The notes below the pieces were generated by a model, which saw only the letters and a program-made list of their open reading frames with translations, did no database searches and was not told the origin of the DNA. Position numbers and translations under genes: made by a program. DNA of 64,000 nt from Mycolicibacterium tusciae JS617 (GTDB lineage Bacteria; Actinomycetota; Actinomycetes; Mycobacteriales; Mycobacteriaceae), in the NCBI RefSeq assembly GCF_000243415.2, contig NZ_KI912270.1:3224001-3288000 (forward strand), in the 5' to 3' direction. Of the stretch, positions 45,082-52,822 are shown piece after piece (position 1 is the stretch's first letter; every line of letters begins with the position of its first letter).

Positions 45082-46164
45082 GTGAAGGTTCAGCGTACGA
45101 GTGTTGGTTTGGATGTGCACGCACGATCGGTGGTCGCATGCGGTCTTGATGGTGAGACCGGGGAGCTCTTCGAGCGGCGGTTGACTCCGGATCACGGGGA
45201 GATCCTGGCGTGGTTGGGTGATCTGCCTGGGCCGGTTGCTGCGACCTATGAGGCGGGCCCGACGGGTTTCGTGTTGGCGCGCAGCATCAACGCCGCCGGG
45301 ATCAGGTGTTCAGTCGCCGCGCCATCGAAGTTGCAGCGCCCGGTCGGCGATCGGGTCAAGACCGATAAACGCGATGCTCGTCATCTGGCCCGGTTGTTGC
45401 ATCTGGGTGAGATCGTCGAAGTCGAGATCCCCGGCGTGGAGCAGGAATCTGCGCGTGATCTGTTCCGGGCGCGGGAGGCCTGCCGCAAGGACCTGATGGC
45501 CGCCCGCCATCGACTCTCCAAGCTGCTGCTGCGCCGAGGGATCGTCTACTACGGCGGAACGGCCTGGTCACGAAATCACGAACGGTGGCTGCAGAGCCAG
45601 CGGTTCGACGACCCCGCGCTGGCGATCGCCTACGACACCGCCTTCGACACGGTGTTGACCACCACCGCTCGCCGGGGCCGCCTGGATGCGGCGATCACCG
45701 CGATGGCCGCCGATTCCACGTTCACCCCGGTGGTGACGCGGCTGGGGTGTCTGCGCGGGGTCTCGACGTTGACGGCGTTCGGGTTGGCCACCGAGATCGG
45801 CGACTGGCACCGGCTGAGCGGGCGTTCGATCGGCGCCTATCTGGGGCTGGTGCCATGCGAGTACTCCTCGGGAGACAACAGGGTCCAGGGCGGGTTGACC
45901 CGCACCGGCAACGGCCACGCCCGCCGGTTGTTGATCGAGGCGGCTTGGCATCACCGGCCGTCGTATCGGCCCGGTGAGGTGATGCGGCGTCGCTGGGATG
46001 CCGCCCCACCGGCAGCGCGAGCTCGCGGGCAGGCCGCCAACCGGCGACTGCACGCCCGCTGGCTGCGGTTCAACGAACGCCGCAAGCGTCCAGTGGTGGC
46101 CAATGCCGCCATCGCCCGCGAGTTGGCCGGCTGGTGCTGGTCGTTGGCCGTCATGGACGACTGA
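45082..46164 (+). CDS. IS110-family transposase (DEDD recombinase)
   Basis: 360 residues from the GTG at 45082, preceded by GGGAGG. The N-terminal RuvC-like DEDD domain has Asp in VGLDVHA, Glu in TYEAGPTGF and Asp residues in KTDKRDARHLARLL. The C-terminal Transposase_20 domain has LRGVSTLTAFGLATEIGD and SIGAYLGLVPCEYSSGDN, with the catalytic Ser near there. IS110 enzymes work with a bridge RNA encoded by the element's non-coding end. Element boundaries are not marked by inverted repeats and I could not fix them. Only 96 bp lie upstream before the preceding gene; the longer gap is downstream. Confidence 0.93.
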   Translation: MKVQRTSVGLDVHARSVVACGLDGETGELFERRLTPDHGEILAWLGDLPGPVAATYEAGPTGFVLARSINAAGIRCSVAAPSKLQRPVGDRVKTDKRDARHLARLLHLGEIVEVEIPGVEQESARDLFRAREACRKDLMAARHRLSKLLLRRGIVYYGGTAWSRNHERWLQSQRFDDPALAIAYDTAFDTVLTTTARRGRLDAAITAMAADSTFTPVVTRLGCLRGVSTLTAFGLATEIGDWHRLSGRSIGAYLGLVPCEYSSGDNRVQGGLTRTGNGHARRLLIEAAWHHRPSYRPGEVMRRRWDAAPPAARARGQAANRRLHARWLRFNERRKRPVVANAAIARELAGWCWSLAVMDD

Positions 46165-46396
46165 GAACAACTGAATCGTCCAGGTGTCCGTATCGAGGTG
46201 ATCGGCAAGCGTCTTGGAGTGACCCGCGGAAATCGCTATGAGCAATCATGTTGCCCTGCAACTGATCACGCTCGATTACTAGACCTGCGATCCACTCCGA
46301 CTCGAAGACCCGTCCTGCGGTAACCAACCCGCGCATATCAGACTGACACGCGTCGACACGACACGCTCGGCACCCACGAACGCTCACCTGGTCAAC

Positions 46397-46434
46397 GAAG
46401 CGGCGGCCGCAGCGACGGTTGCGGCCGCCGCTTC
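46397..46434. terminator. Very stable 15-bp hairpin
   Basis: GAAGCGGCGGCCGCA (46397-46411) pairs perfectly with TGCGGCCGCCGCTTC (46420-46434) around an 8-nt loop. No T tract follows on either strand. It could be a transcription barrier, the end of the IS110-type element or part of its RNA. It does not share sequence with the other repeats. Confidence 0.5.
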
Positions 46435-46470
46435 ACCCTGCCCACTTGACAAACCACTCCCCATATCAGT

Positions 46471-46517
46471 GCGATTTCGGTGCGCTGACGTTCGATGAGC
46501 GACCGTACGCGCACCGA
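46471..46517. repeat. Palindromic intergenic repeat, copy B (uninterrupted)
   Basis: Left arm GCGATTTCGGTGCGC (46471-46485), 23-nt loop containing CGTTCGATGAGCGACC, and right arm GCGCACCGA (46509-46517), after which it diverges by one base (ACATC for AATCG). It is the intact version of the repeats split at 21858 and 47409, and precedes the DUF559 gene. Confidence 0.8.
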
Positions 46518-46565
46518 CATCACTATCTGAGGGAACCAAACGACGCTGGCAAGCGTCCATTGGTT

Positions 46566-47426
46566 GTGCTGAACGACGTGCTTCGTGACCAAGACGGAGT
46601 CATCACCCTGGCTCAGGCCCGCAGCGTCGGACTCAGCTTGGAGTCCGTAGAGCGCCGAGTACAGGCCGGCGCATGGCGGCGGTGCAGCCGTGGGGTGTAT
46701 TTCGTCGACGACCGCGAGTTCGGCGATCGAGCGCGTATCCGCGCCGCCGTATGGGGTTACGGGGATCGCGCGACGGCCAGCGGACTTGCGGCCGCGTGGC
46801 TGCACAAGCTGACGCAGTTCGCTCCGGACATAGTTGACGTGACCATGCCGCGTACCGGGCACGGGCGTTGCCACGATGGAACCCGACTGCGGCGGCGAGA
46901 TCTCGATCCCAACGATGTATCCGTCATTGACGGGATACGTGTAACAGCAAGAGCGATAACAATTCTCGAGACTGCGATCATTCGTCCTGGCGGTGCCGAA
47001 CTGATGGATAGAGCTCTGCAACGTGATGTTGATCTGCGACAGCTGTGGCGAGCGCATCTCCGCAACAAAGGTCGATACGGATCACCCGCAGCCCGGCGCT
47101 TGCTGAACGCCGCCGATGACGGAGCGCGGTCGGCCGCAGAGCGTCTACTCGTGAAACTCCTACGTGAAGCGGGCATCACCGGCTGGCGAACGAACTACCC
47201 GGTTGCGGGCTACAAGGTCGATGTCGGATTTCCCGCGGCCCGGGTGGCTGTCGAGACGGATGGCTGGGCGTTCCACTCGGATGCGAAGGCATTTCAGATC
47301 GACCGGAAGAGGCAGAACGCTATCGCGCTGGCGGGATGGCAGGTCCTGAGGTTCACCTGGCTGGACTTGACGGAGCATCCGCAGCGCGTGATAGCCACCA
47401 TCCGCCACGCGATTTCGGTGCGCTGA
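46566..47426 (+). CDS. AbiEi-like N-terminus with DUF559 (Vsr-like endonuclease fold) C-terminus
   Basis: 286 residues if started at the GTG 46566; the start is uncertain as no good ribosome binding site is seen. Residues ~5-60 (LRDQDGVITLAQARSVGLSLESVERRVQAGAWRRCSRGVY) are the winged-helix domain named after AbiEi antitoxins. The C-terminus (~200-285) is DUF559 with the nuclease-like pattern VDVGFPAARVAVETDGWAFH and VLRFTW. The last five codons and the stop lie in a palindromic repeat, and another copy lies 50 bp before the start. Common in mycobacteria, role unknown. Confidence 0.78.
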   Translation: MLNDVLRDQDGVITLAQARSVGLSLESVERRVQAGAWRRCSRGVYFVDDREFGDRARIRAAVWGYGDRATASGLAAAWLHKLTQFAPDIVDVTMPRTGHGRCHDGTRLRRRDLDPNDVSVIDGIRVTARAITILETAIIRPGGAELMDRALQRDVDLRQLWRAHLRNKGRYGSPAARRLLNAADDGARSAAERLLVKLLREAGITGWRTNYPVAGYKVDVGFPAARVAVETDGWAFHSDAKAFQIDRKRQNAIALAGWQVLRFTWLDLTEHPQRVIATIRHAISVR

Positions 47427-47436
47427 CGTTCGGTGA
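47409..47436. repeat. Palindromic intergenic repeat, copy C, left half (split by IS3 element)
   Basis: Left arm GCGATTTCGGTGCGC (47409-47423) encodes the last five codons of the DUF559 gene. The loop continues TGACGTTCGGTGA to 47436, where the IS3 element begins. GGTGA (47432-47436) is repeated at 48937-48941. Confidence 0.8.
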
Positions 47437-47445
47437 CGGGCGTTG

Positions 47446-48411
47446 TCAAGCTGCGTGGAGTCGGTTGGGGTCGGTTTCGGCGGGGAGGTTGATGCCGACG
47501 ACGGGGCTGGGACTGTTGGTGTGTGGACGGTTGCGGAAGCGTTCGGGGTGGGCGTCGTAGTAGGCCTGTAGGGCGTGGTCGCGGCGATCCCATTGCCGCG
47601 TCCACGTTCCGTTGTGAACCTCGTCCGGAGTGAACAGCGCGATGCCGCTGTGGCGGTGGTGCTGGTTGTACCAAGGCACGTAGGCGCTCACCCAGGCGCG
47701 GGCGGCGTCGAGATCGTCGAAGACGCCCGGGTAGTTCGGTCGGTACTTCATCGTGCGGAACTCCGATTCGGAGTACGGGTTGTCGTTGCTGACGTGGGGC
47801 CGGTTGTGGGTCCGGCCGATTCCGAGATCGGCGAGGAGGTCCTTGAGCACGGTGGAGCGCATCGCCGGCCCGGAATCGGCGTGCACCACCAAGGGTGGTC
47901 CGTGTTCGGTGAACGCGGTCTCGAACATCTCCACGGCCATGTCGTCGCACTCGCGTTCCTCGACCCGCCAGCCCACGATCTTGCGGGAGTAGATGTCGAT
48001 GATCGAGTACGCCTTGAACGCCACACCACGCCACGGGCTCCGCAAGTCGGTGATATCCCAACTCCAGATCTGTTGCGGTCCGGTCGCTTTGAGCACCGGC
48101 GCCGACCGTGGCGCCTTGTTATTCGAACGGGTCGGCGCGACCGGCCGCGCACTTTGATCCTCGATCGCGGCCGCGATGCGCCACCACGACCGCCGCGACG
48201 CCAACACCACACCGGCATCCCACATCTCGGCGAAGGACTGATCCACCGACATCCCCGTCAGCCAGCCGGCGAGGATATGTTCGGCGATCGCCGCACGGTC
48301 GGAGACGCCGATACGCGAGGGGTAGGCCCGATCCTTGTGCGGCACCGGGTCGGCCACGCGCGGGCGCGGGTGCGATCGGTAGTGCCAGCTCGAGCGCGAC
48401 AGATCGATCAT
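47446..48411 (-). CDS. IS3-family transposase OrfB
   Basis: 321 residues as read from an internal ATG; the frame is open upstream to the OrfA region, so the functional product is probably an OrfA-OrfB fusion made by -1 frameshifting. The integrase core has Asp in WSWDITDLRSP, Asp in VVHADSGPAMRS and Glu in NPYSESEFRTMKYR. Ends with the WYNQHHRHSGI motif typical of IS3 elements. Confidence 0.9.
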   Translation of the reverse strand: MIDLSRSSWHYRSHPRPRVADPVPHKDRAYPSRIGVSDRAAIAEHILAGWLTGMSVDQSFAEMWDAGVVLASRRSWWRIAAAIEDQSARPVAPTRSNNKAPRSAPVLKATGPQQIWSWDITDLRSPWRGVAFKAYSIIDIYSRKIVGWRVEERECDDMAVEMFETAFTEHGPPLVVHADSGPAMRSTVLKDLLADLGIGRTHNRPHVSNDNPYSESEFRTMKYRPNYPGVFDDLDAARAWVSAYVPWYNQHHRHSGIALFTPDEVHNGTWTRQWDRRDHALQAYYDAHPERFRNRPHTNSPSPVVGINLPAETDPNRLHAA

Positions 48412-48446
48412 CGCCAGCGCTTGCCGTTGCGAACCGGTCGCCGCGG

Positions 48447-48911
48447 TCAGCTCGGCGACGAGTCCGTTCTCGGCGTCGAGGAATCGTCGAGATTGCGGAT
48501 CGTCGGGGTGGAGTCGGGCCCTGGCACGTTCAATTCGTGCAAGAGCCCGATAGCTTTTCCCAACGCCTCGTTGGTCGCCTCGAGCTCGCGGACCCGCGCC
48601 CGCAACCCAGCCAGTTCGGCCGCCTCGCGTTCCTGCTTTGCCGTCTTCGCCTGAACGAACGCCGCTCGTCTCCCAGGGGGACCTGTCATACCGCTACCCT
48701 CTCGCGGAATCAGGCCCCGGTCGAGATCACCGGCGAACACCGTGGCTTCCCAGCGCCTCAACTGGCGGACAGAAACCCCCTGAGCAGCACGCCAGGCCTC
48801 CTTCTGGCCATAAGGCTGCAAGTGATACTCAACGACGAAATCATGAATCTCCGCAGCCGTGAACCCCGGACTGATCGACACAACCCAACTCCCCACTCTG
48901 GTCGTCAACAT
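48447..48911 (-). CDS. IS3-family transposase OrfA
   Basis: 154 residues. N-terminal helix-turn-helix (GFTAAEIHDFVVEYHLQPYGQKEAWRAAQGVSVRQLRRWE split around 16-56) and a C-terminal leucine zipper-like helix (ELAGLRARVRELEATNEALGKAIGLL). Its 3' end overlaps the OrfB frame, which lies at -1, the arrangement used by IS3 elements for programmed frameshifting. No classic A-rich slippery site was seen. Confidence 0.85.
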   Translation of the reverse strand: MLTTRVGSWVVSISPGFTAAEIHDFVVEYHLQPYGQKEAWRAAQGVSVRQLRRWEATVFAGDLDRGLIPREGSGMTGPPGRRAAFVQAKTAKQEREAAELAGLRARVRELEATNEALGKAIGLLHELNVPGPDSTPTIRNLDDSSTPRTDSSPS

Positions 48912-48936
48912 GACTCACAACCAGCGTGGCAAAGAG

Positions 48937-48966
48937 GGTGAGCGATCGTACGCGCACCGAAATCGC
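48937..48966. repeat. Palindromic intergenic repeat, copy C, right half
   Basis: After the duplicated GGTGA (48937-48941), the loop and right arm continue GCGATCGTAC then GCGCACCGAAATCGC (48952-48966), a perfect complement of the left arm at 47409-47423. It ends 18 bp before the DUF2237 gene. Confidence 0.82.
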
Positions 48967-48984
48967 TACCTGCATACTGAGCCC

Positions 48985-49371
48985 ATGGCTGAACTCAACG
49001 TGCTGGGCGGCCCGTTGGAGCCGTGCGGCACTGACCCGATGACGGGCTTCTTCCGCGACGGCTGCTGCTCGACCGGACCTCAGGACATCGGCAGACACAC
49101 CATCTGCGCTGTCGTGACCGCCGAGTTCCTCGAGCATCAACGCTCCATCGGCAACGATCTGTCGACACCGATGCCGCAATACCGCTTTCCTGGTTTGGAG
49201 CCCGGCGAACGCTGGTGCGTCACCGCGGTGAATTGGCAGAGGGCATATCAGGACGGCTGCGCGGCCCCCGTGGTCCTGGCCTGCACCCACCAGCGCACCC
49301 TCGAGATCGTGCCGATTGAGGCGCTGCGCGAGTACGCCGTCGACGTACCCGACGACCTGGGCAGCCTTTAA
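48985..49371 (+). CDS. DUF2237 family protein
   Basis: 128 residues from the ATG at 48985. The family motifs are NVLGGPLEPCGTDPMTGFFRDGCC near 4-27 and CTHQRTLEIVPIEALREYA near the C-terminus, with several conserved cysteines. Function unknown; cysteine clustering suggests metal binding. A longer reading upstream runs into the palindromic repeat and is rejected. Confidence 0.88.
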   Translation: MAELNVLGGPLEPCGTDPMTGFFRDGCCSTGPQDIGRHTICAVVTAEFLEHQRSIGNDLSTPMPQYRFPGLEPGERWCVTAVNWQRAYQDGCAAPVVLACTHQRTLEIVPIEALREYAVDVPDDLGSL

Positions 49372-49417
49372 GGCAATACCCGTCAGCACATCACCGATCG
49401 GGCATAGCGTGTCCGCT

Positions 49418-49900
49418 ATGACAGATCAGGTCCCCGCGGTGGCCCCCGGGCATCCGCCGGAGAAGCTTCTGAAAGCCGTCAACCCACTGCTCCGCTTCCT
49501 GCTGGGTACACCGTTGGCGGGACCGCTGCGCCGGCAGCTGATGGTGCTGAACTTCAAGGGACGAAAATCGGGCCGGCAGTTCTCGATTCCGGTGAGCGCC
49601 CATCACATCGACGGTGCGTTGTACGCGATCGCCAATGCGGGGTGGAAGCACAACTTCAGCGGCGGCGCCGACGCCGAGGTTCTCCACGACGGCAAGACGA
49701 CGAAGATGCACGGCGAGGTGATCTCGGATCCGGCCGTCGTCGCCGATCTCGCGCACCGTTGCGCCCAGTCCTACGGCGTCAAGAAGGCGCAGACGATGAT
49801 GGGGCTCAACTTCCGCGACGACCGGATCCCGACCGTCGACGAGTTCGCCGAGGCGGTCGCCCGCGACAAGCTCGTCGCCGTCAAGTTCACCCCGCGCTGA
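49418..49900 (+). CDS. Deazaflavin (F420)-dependent nitroreductase family protein
   Basis: 160 residues. The split beta-barrel Ddn-type domain shows VLNFKGRKSGRQFSIPVSAHHIDGALYAIANAGWKHNF near 37-75, where the Gly/Arg/Lys-rich loop would bind F420 phosphates. Members reduce nitro compounds, quinones or unsaturated ketones; this N-terminal version is shorter than Ddn of M. tuberculosis. No signal peptide. CATAGCGT just upstream of the ATG may be a -10 region, giving a near-leaderless transcript. Confidence 0.82.
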   Translation: MTDQVPAVAPGHPPEKLLKAVNPLLRFLLGTPLAGPLRRQLMVLNFKGRKSGRQFSIPVSAHHIDGALYAIANAGWKHNFSGGADAEVLHDGKTTKMHGEVISDPAVVADLAHRCAQSYGVKKAQTMMGLNFRDDRIPTVDEFAEAVARDKLVAVKFTPR

Positions 49901-49997
49901 AGCGTTGATGCCCGGCTGCTGCTGAAATCCCGCCCGACACCGGAGATTCCGGCTCGCTGAGGTCTGGGCACCCATCAGGGCGACAGGAGGCAAGGAG

Positions 49998-51455
49998 ATG
50001 GCCGAGGTGTCTCCAGAGTCGAACGTCGCCGACGGGTTCGGCGGGTACGAACCCGAACTGAAACGAACGCTCGGCCAGTTCCAAGTGTTCGCGCTCTCGT
50101 TCGCGTTCATCTCGGTCGCGGTAGGCGTCTTCGGTACCTACGACGACGTTCTGCAGAACGCCGGGCCGGTGGGCATCTGGCTTTGGGTGATCGTGGCGAT
50201 CGGACAGACCCTTGTGGCTCTCGTGATCGCGCAGTTCGCCGCACGCATTCCCCTGAGTGGCTCGTCCTACCAGTGGGGTTCACGACTGGCCAACCCGAAG
50301 GTCGGCTGGTGGTTCGGCTGGGCCAACTTCTGCATCTTGGCATTGGGTGTGGTGGCCATCAACAATGCGCTGTCCAAAATGGCACTGATGCCGCTGCTCG
50401 GCATGGCAGAAGACGAGGGCACCGCGCGGGTGATCACGGTGGCGCTGATGATCATCGAGGCAGTGGTTGTCATCGCCTCGACCCGCCTCTTGGCGATGAT
50501 CAACAGCGGTGCGGTGGGTCTGGAACTGTCGCTGGTGATCGTATTGACCATCGCGCTTTTCGTGGCTGTCGCGGTTTCCGGGAAGGGTTCGGTCGCCAAC
50601 CTCGTATCCCGAGGTATTGCCGAGGACGCCCCCAACTATTTCGCTGTCGGCGGTGGGTTGATGCTCGCGACGGTCCTGGGCATGACCACCCTCGTCGGTT
50701 TCGATGCCGCGGCAAACCTCGCCGAGGAAGCCAAGAACCCCTACCGCAATGTCCCGCGTGCGGTGGTCGGCTCGGTCGTCGCGGCCGGGGTCCTCGGACT
50801 GGTGTTTTTGATTGCACTCACCGTCGCGATCGACGACATACCGAGAATCAGCGCCAGCGACTCACCCGTGGTGCTGATCCTGCGCGATCAGTTGGGTCCG
50901 GTCACCGAGAGCATCCTGCTCGCCGCAATCGTCTTTGCGTTCTTCGGCGCCGGTTTGGTGACCCTGGCCACCGGCTCGCGGATCGTCTACGCGATGGCGC
51001 GCGACTCCCGCTTTCCCGCCCACGGGTTGATGCGCCGCGTCAATCCACGGACGCAGACACCGATTCCGGCCACGATCTTGATCGTCGTTCTGGGGATCGT
51101 CCTGATGGTCGCGATGCCGGGTGACGCACTGCTGGAGCTGATCACCACCGGGACGATCATCGGTCCCCTCCTGTACGGCGCGACCATCGTTCTCTACCTG
51201 TGTGTACGTAAGGGACTCGAGCGTGTGGAAGGCGCGTTCGACCTCGGCCGCTTCGAAATGCCGGTCGCGATCAGCGCCTTGGTCTGGTCGGCCATCGCGG
51301 TGTTTGTGATCGTGGCCCCCTCGTCGGCGAGGGTGCCCATCGTGGTTGTGGTCGGACTGTTCCTCATCGGCGGTCTGTACTTCCTGAAATTGTGGACGTT
51401 CGACCGCGGCGTCCTGGAGACCGAGCCGGAAAACACCGAAATGTTCAAACACTGA
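49998..51455 (+). CDS. APC-family amino acid/polyamine permease
   Basis: 485 residues, about 12 membrane helices. The APC fold is supported by FALSFAFISVAVGVFGTYDDVL near 30-51, SGSSYQWGSRLANPKVGWWFGW and FDAAANLAEEAKNPYRNVPRAVVGS. GGCAAGGAG lies before the ATG. The FAD-dependent oxidase begins 14 bp downstream, so the transporter may import the substrate of that oxidase, for example an amine or amino acid (inference). Confidence 0.9.
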   Translation: MAEVSPESNVADGFGGYEPELKRTLGQFQVFALSFAFISVAVGVFGTYDDVLQNAGPVGIWLWVIVAIGQTLVALVIAQFAARIPLSGSSYQWGSRLANPKVGWWFGWANFCILALGVVAINNALSKMALMPLLGMAEDEGTARVITVALMIIEAVVVIASTRLLAMINSGAVGLELSLVIVLTIALFVAVAVSGKGSVANLVSRGIAEDAPNYFAVGGGLMLATVLGMTTLVGFDAAANLAEEAKNPYRNVPRAVVGSVVAAGVLGLVFLIALTVAIDDIPRISASDSPVVLILRDQLGPVTESILLAAIVFAFFGAGLVTLATGSRIVYAMARDSRFPAHGLMRRVNPRTQTPIPATILIVVLGIVLMVAMPGDALLELITTGTIIGPLLYGATIVLYLCVRKGLERVEGAFDLGRFEMPVAISALVWSAIAVFVIVAPSSARVPIVVVVGLFLIGGLYFLKLWTFDRGVLETEPENTEMFKH

Positions 51456-51469
51456 CCGAGGGGTTCGCG

Positions 51470-52822
51470 GTGACCACCATGTTGACCGGTGAGGTTGTAC
51501 GCCAAGGAGATTCGGGCTACGACGCCGCGCGGATCAGCTACAACCAGTTGTTCTCCCATCATCCCGAGGCCGTCGTGTTCTGTGGTGAGACGCAGGATGT
51601 GGTCAACGCCCTGACGTGGGCCCGGCAGAACGACGTTGCCGTTCGGATCAGGAGTGGTGGACATTGCCTGGAGGGATGGTCGGTGGTCGACGACGGTCTT
51701 GTCATCGACGTGAGCCGGCTGAAGTCCGCGACGGTCGACGAAGCATCCATGACTGCCACCGTCGGCGCGGGGCTCAACCAGCTCGAAGCGGTGACCGCGC
51801 TCGGTCAGACCGGCTGCGCTGCGCCCACCGGCACCGAAGGAACAGTCGGGCTGGTCGGTGCGACGCTCGGAGGTGGCTTCGGTCTGCTCACCCGCAATTT
51901 CGGCATGGCATCCGACAATCTCTTGGCAGCAGAGGTCGTTGTTGCACCGGTAGGCGGCGGCGCCACGACGATCATCGCCGACGACGAGAACAACGCCGAC
52001 CTGCTGTGGGCGTTGCGGGGCGCAGGCAACGGCAATTTCGGCGTCGTCACCTCGCTCACGTACCGAATCCATCCACTGACGCACGCCGTGTACGTCGTCG
52101 CGACGTGGCCGGGGCTGGACGATGTTTCGGACGTCTTCGAGCTCTGGCAGCAGTGCGCCCCTCATGCCGACCATCGCTTGACGAGCCAACTCGAAATTCG
52201 TCGCGATGAGGTCGTGCTGGTCGGTGCGCTGGCCGCCGGCTCGAAGTCGGAGGCATTGCGGATGCTGACGCCGATCCTTTCTGTCGGCGACCCGCGGGTG
52301 ATCGCAAAGGAGGCGAGTTGGGCGGACACGTACACGGGATTTCAAATACTGCCAGGCGACGAGGCGGCGAACTGGAAGTTCGTCTCGCAGTTCATTTATG
52401 ACCCGTTCCCGCTGGACGCGGTGAACCTCATCAAGACGTTCATGGCGCAGGCGCCGACACCGGACTGCAGCTACTTCACCAACGCATTCGGGGGCGCCGT
52501 CAAGAACACTGAGCCTTCCGGCGGCTCCGCGTTTGCGCACCGCAACGCCCTCTACTACGCCGAACCCGGCGCAGGCTGGGGTACTCGCGGTGGGGTCCCC
52601 GCTGCGGTCGACCCGTTGACCGCGGAGTGCGAAGCCTGGGTCGCGAAATTCGGTGAAGCGTTGCAGCCCTATGTGAATGGGGCCTACGTCAACGTCCCGA
52701 ACGCGGGTATGCCGGGTTGGGAAACCGCGTATTGGGGATCCAACGTGGACCGGCTCCGCACCATCAAGGCGAAATACGACCCCGACAACATGTTCAGTTA
52801 CGAACAAAGCGTGCCTCGTTAG
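51470..52822 (+). CDS. FAD-binding oxidase, berberine-bridge-enzyme type
   Basis: 450 residues, GTG start with GAGGGG upstream. The PCMH FAD-binding domain contains VRIRSGGHCLEGWSV near 60-74, where the His is the usual covalent FAD link, and VGATLGGGFGLLTRNFGMASDNLL near 125-148. The BBE tail YWGSNVDRLRTIKAKYDPDNMFSYEQSV is clear. Such enzymes oxidise amines, alcohols or sugars with O2. It follows an APC permease (14-bp gap) and converges on the methyltransferase gene with overlapping stops. Confidence 0.9.
   Translation: MTTMLTGEVVRQGDSGYDAARISYNQLFSHHPEAVVFCGETQDVVNALTWARQNDVAVRIRSGGHCLEGWSVVDDGLVIDVSRLKSATVDEASMTATVGAGLNQLEAVTALGQTGCAAPTGTEGTVGLVGATLGGGFGLLTRNFGMASDNLLAAEVVVAPVGGGATTIIADDENNADLLWALRGAGNGNFGVVTSLTYRIHPLTHAVYVVATWPGLDDVSDVFELWQQCAPHADHRLTSQLEIRRDEVVLVGALAAGSKSEALRMLTPILSVGDPRVIAKEASWADTYTGFQILPGDEAANWKFVSQFIYDPFPLDAVNLIKTFMAQAPTPDCSYFTNAFGGAVKNTEPSGGSAFAHRNALYYAEPGAGWGTRGGVPAAVDPLTAECEAWVAKFGEALQPYVNGAYVNVPNAGMPGWETAYWGSNVDRLRTIKAKYDPDNMFSYEQSVPR

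Larger units (their letters stand above)
46165..46565. other. Non-coding stretch after the IS110 transposase
   Basis: About 400 bp without a convincing gene. The first ~230 bp may be the right non-coding end of the IS110-type element and could encode its guide (bridge) RNA. Then come a strong hairpin (46397-46434) and an intact palindromic repeat (46471-46517), followed by the DUF559 gene. Confidence 0.4.
47437..48936. mobile_element. IS3-family insertion sequence
   Basis: A 1500-bp element with two overlapping-frame genes on the minus strand, flanked by the 5-bp duplication GGTGA. The ends are only weakly related inverted repeats (TTGTCAAGCTG near the left, TTGCCACGCTG in the complement of the right). 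It is inserted in the loop of a palindromic repeat, 10 bp beyond the DUF559 stop. Confidence 0.85.

Noticed and set aside
45082..46164. IS900-like assignment of the IS110 transposase
   Set aside because: The N-terminal sequence (VGLDVHARSVVACGLD) does not resemble IS900 as I recall it; only the family level is supported.
47437..48936. Treating the IS3 element and the DUF559 gene as one composite transposon
   Set aside because: The 5-bp duplication GGTGA and the rejoined palindrome show that the IS3 element inserted separately into the repeat.
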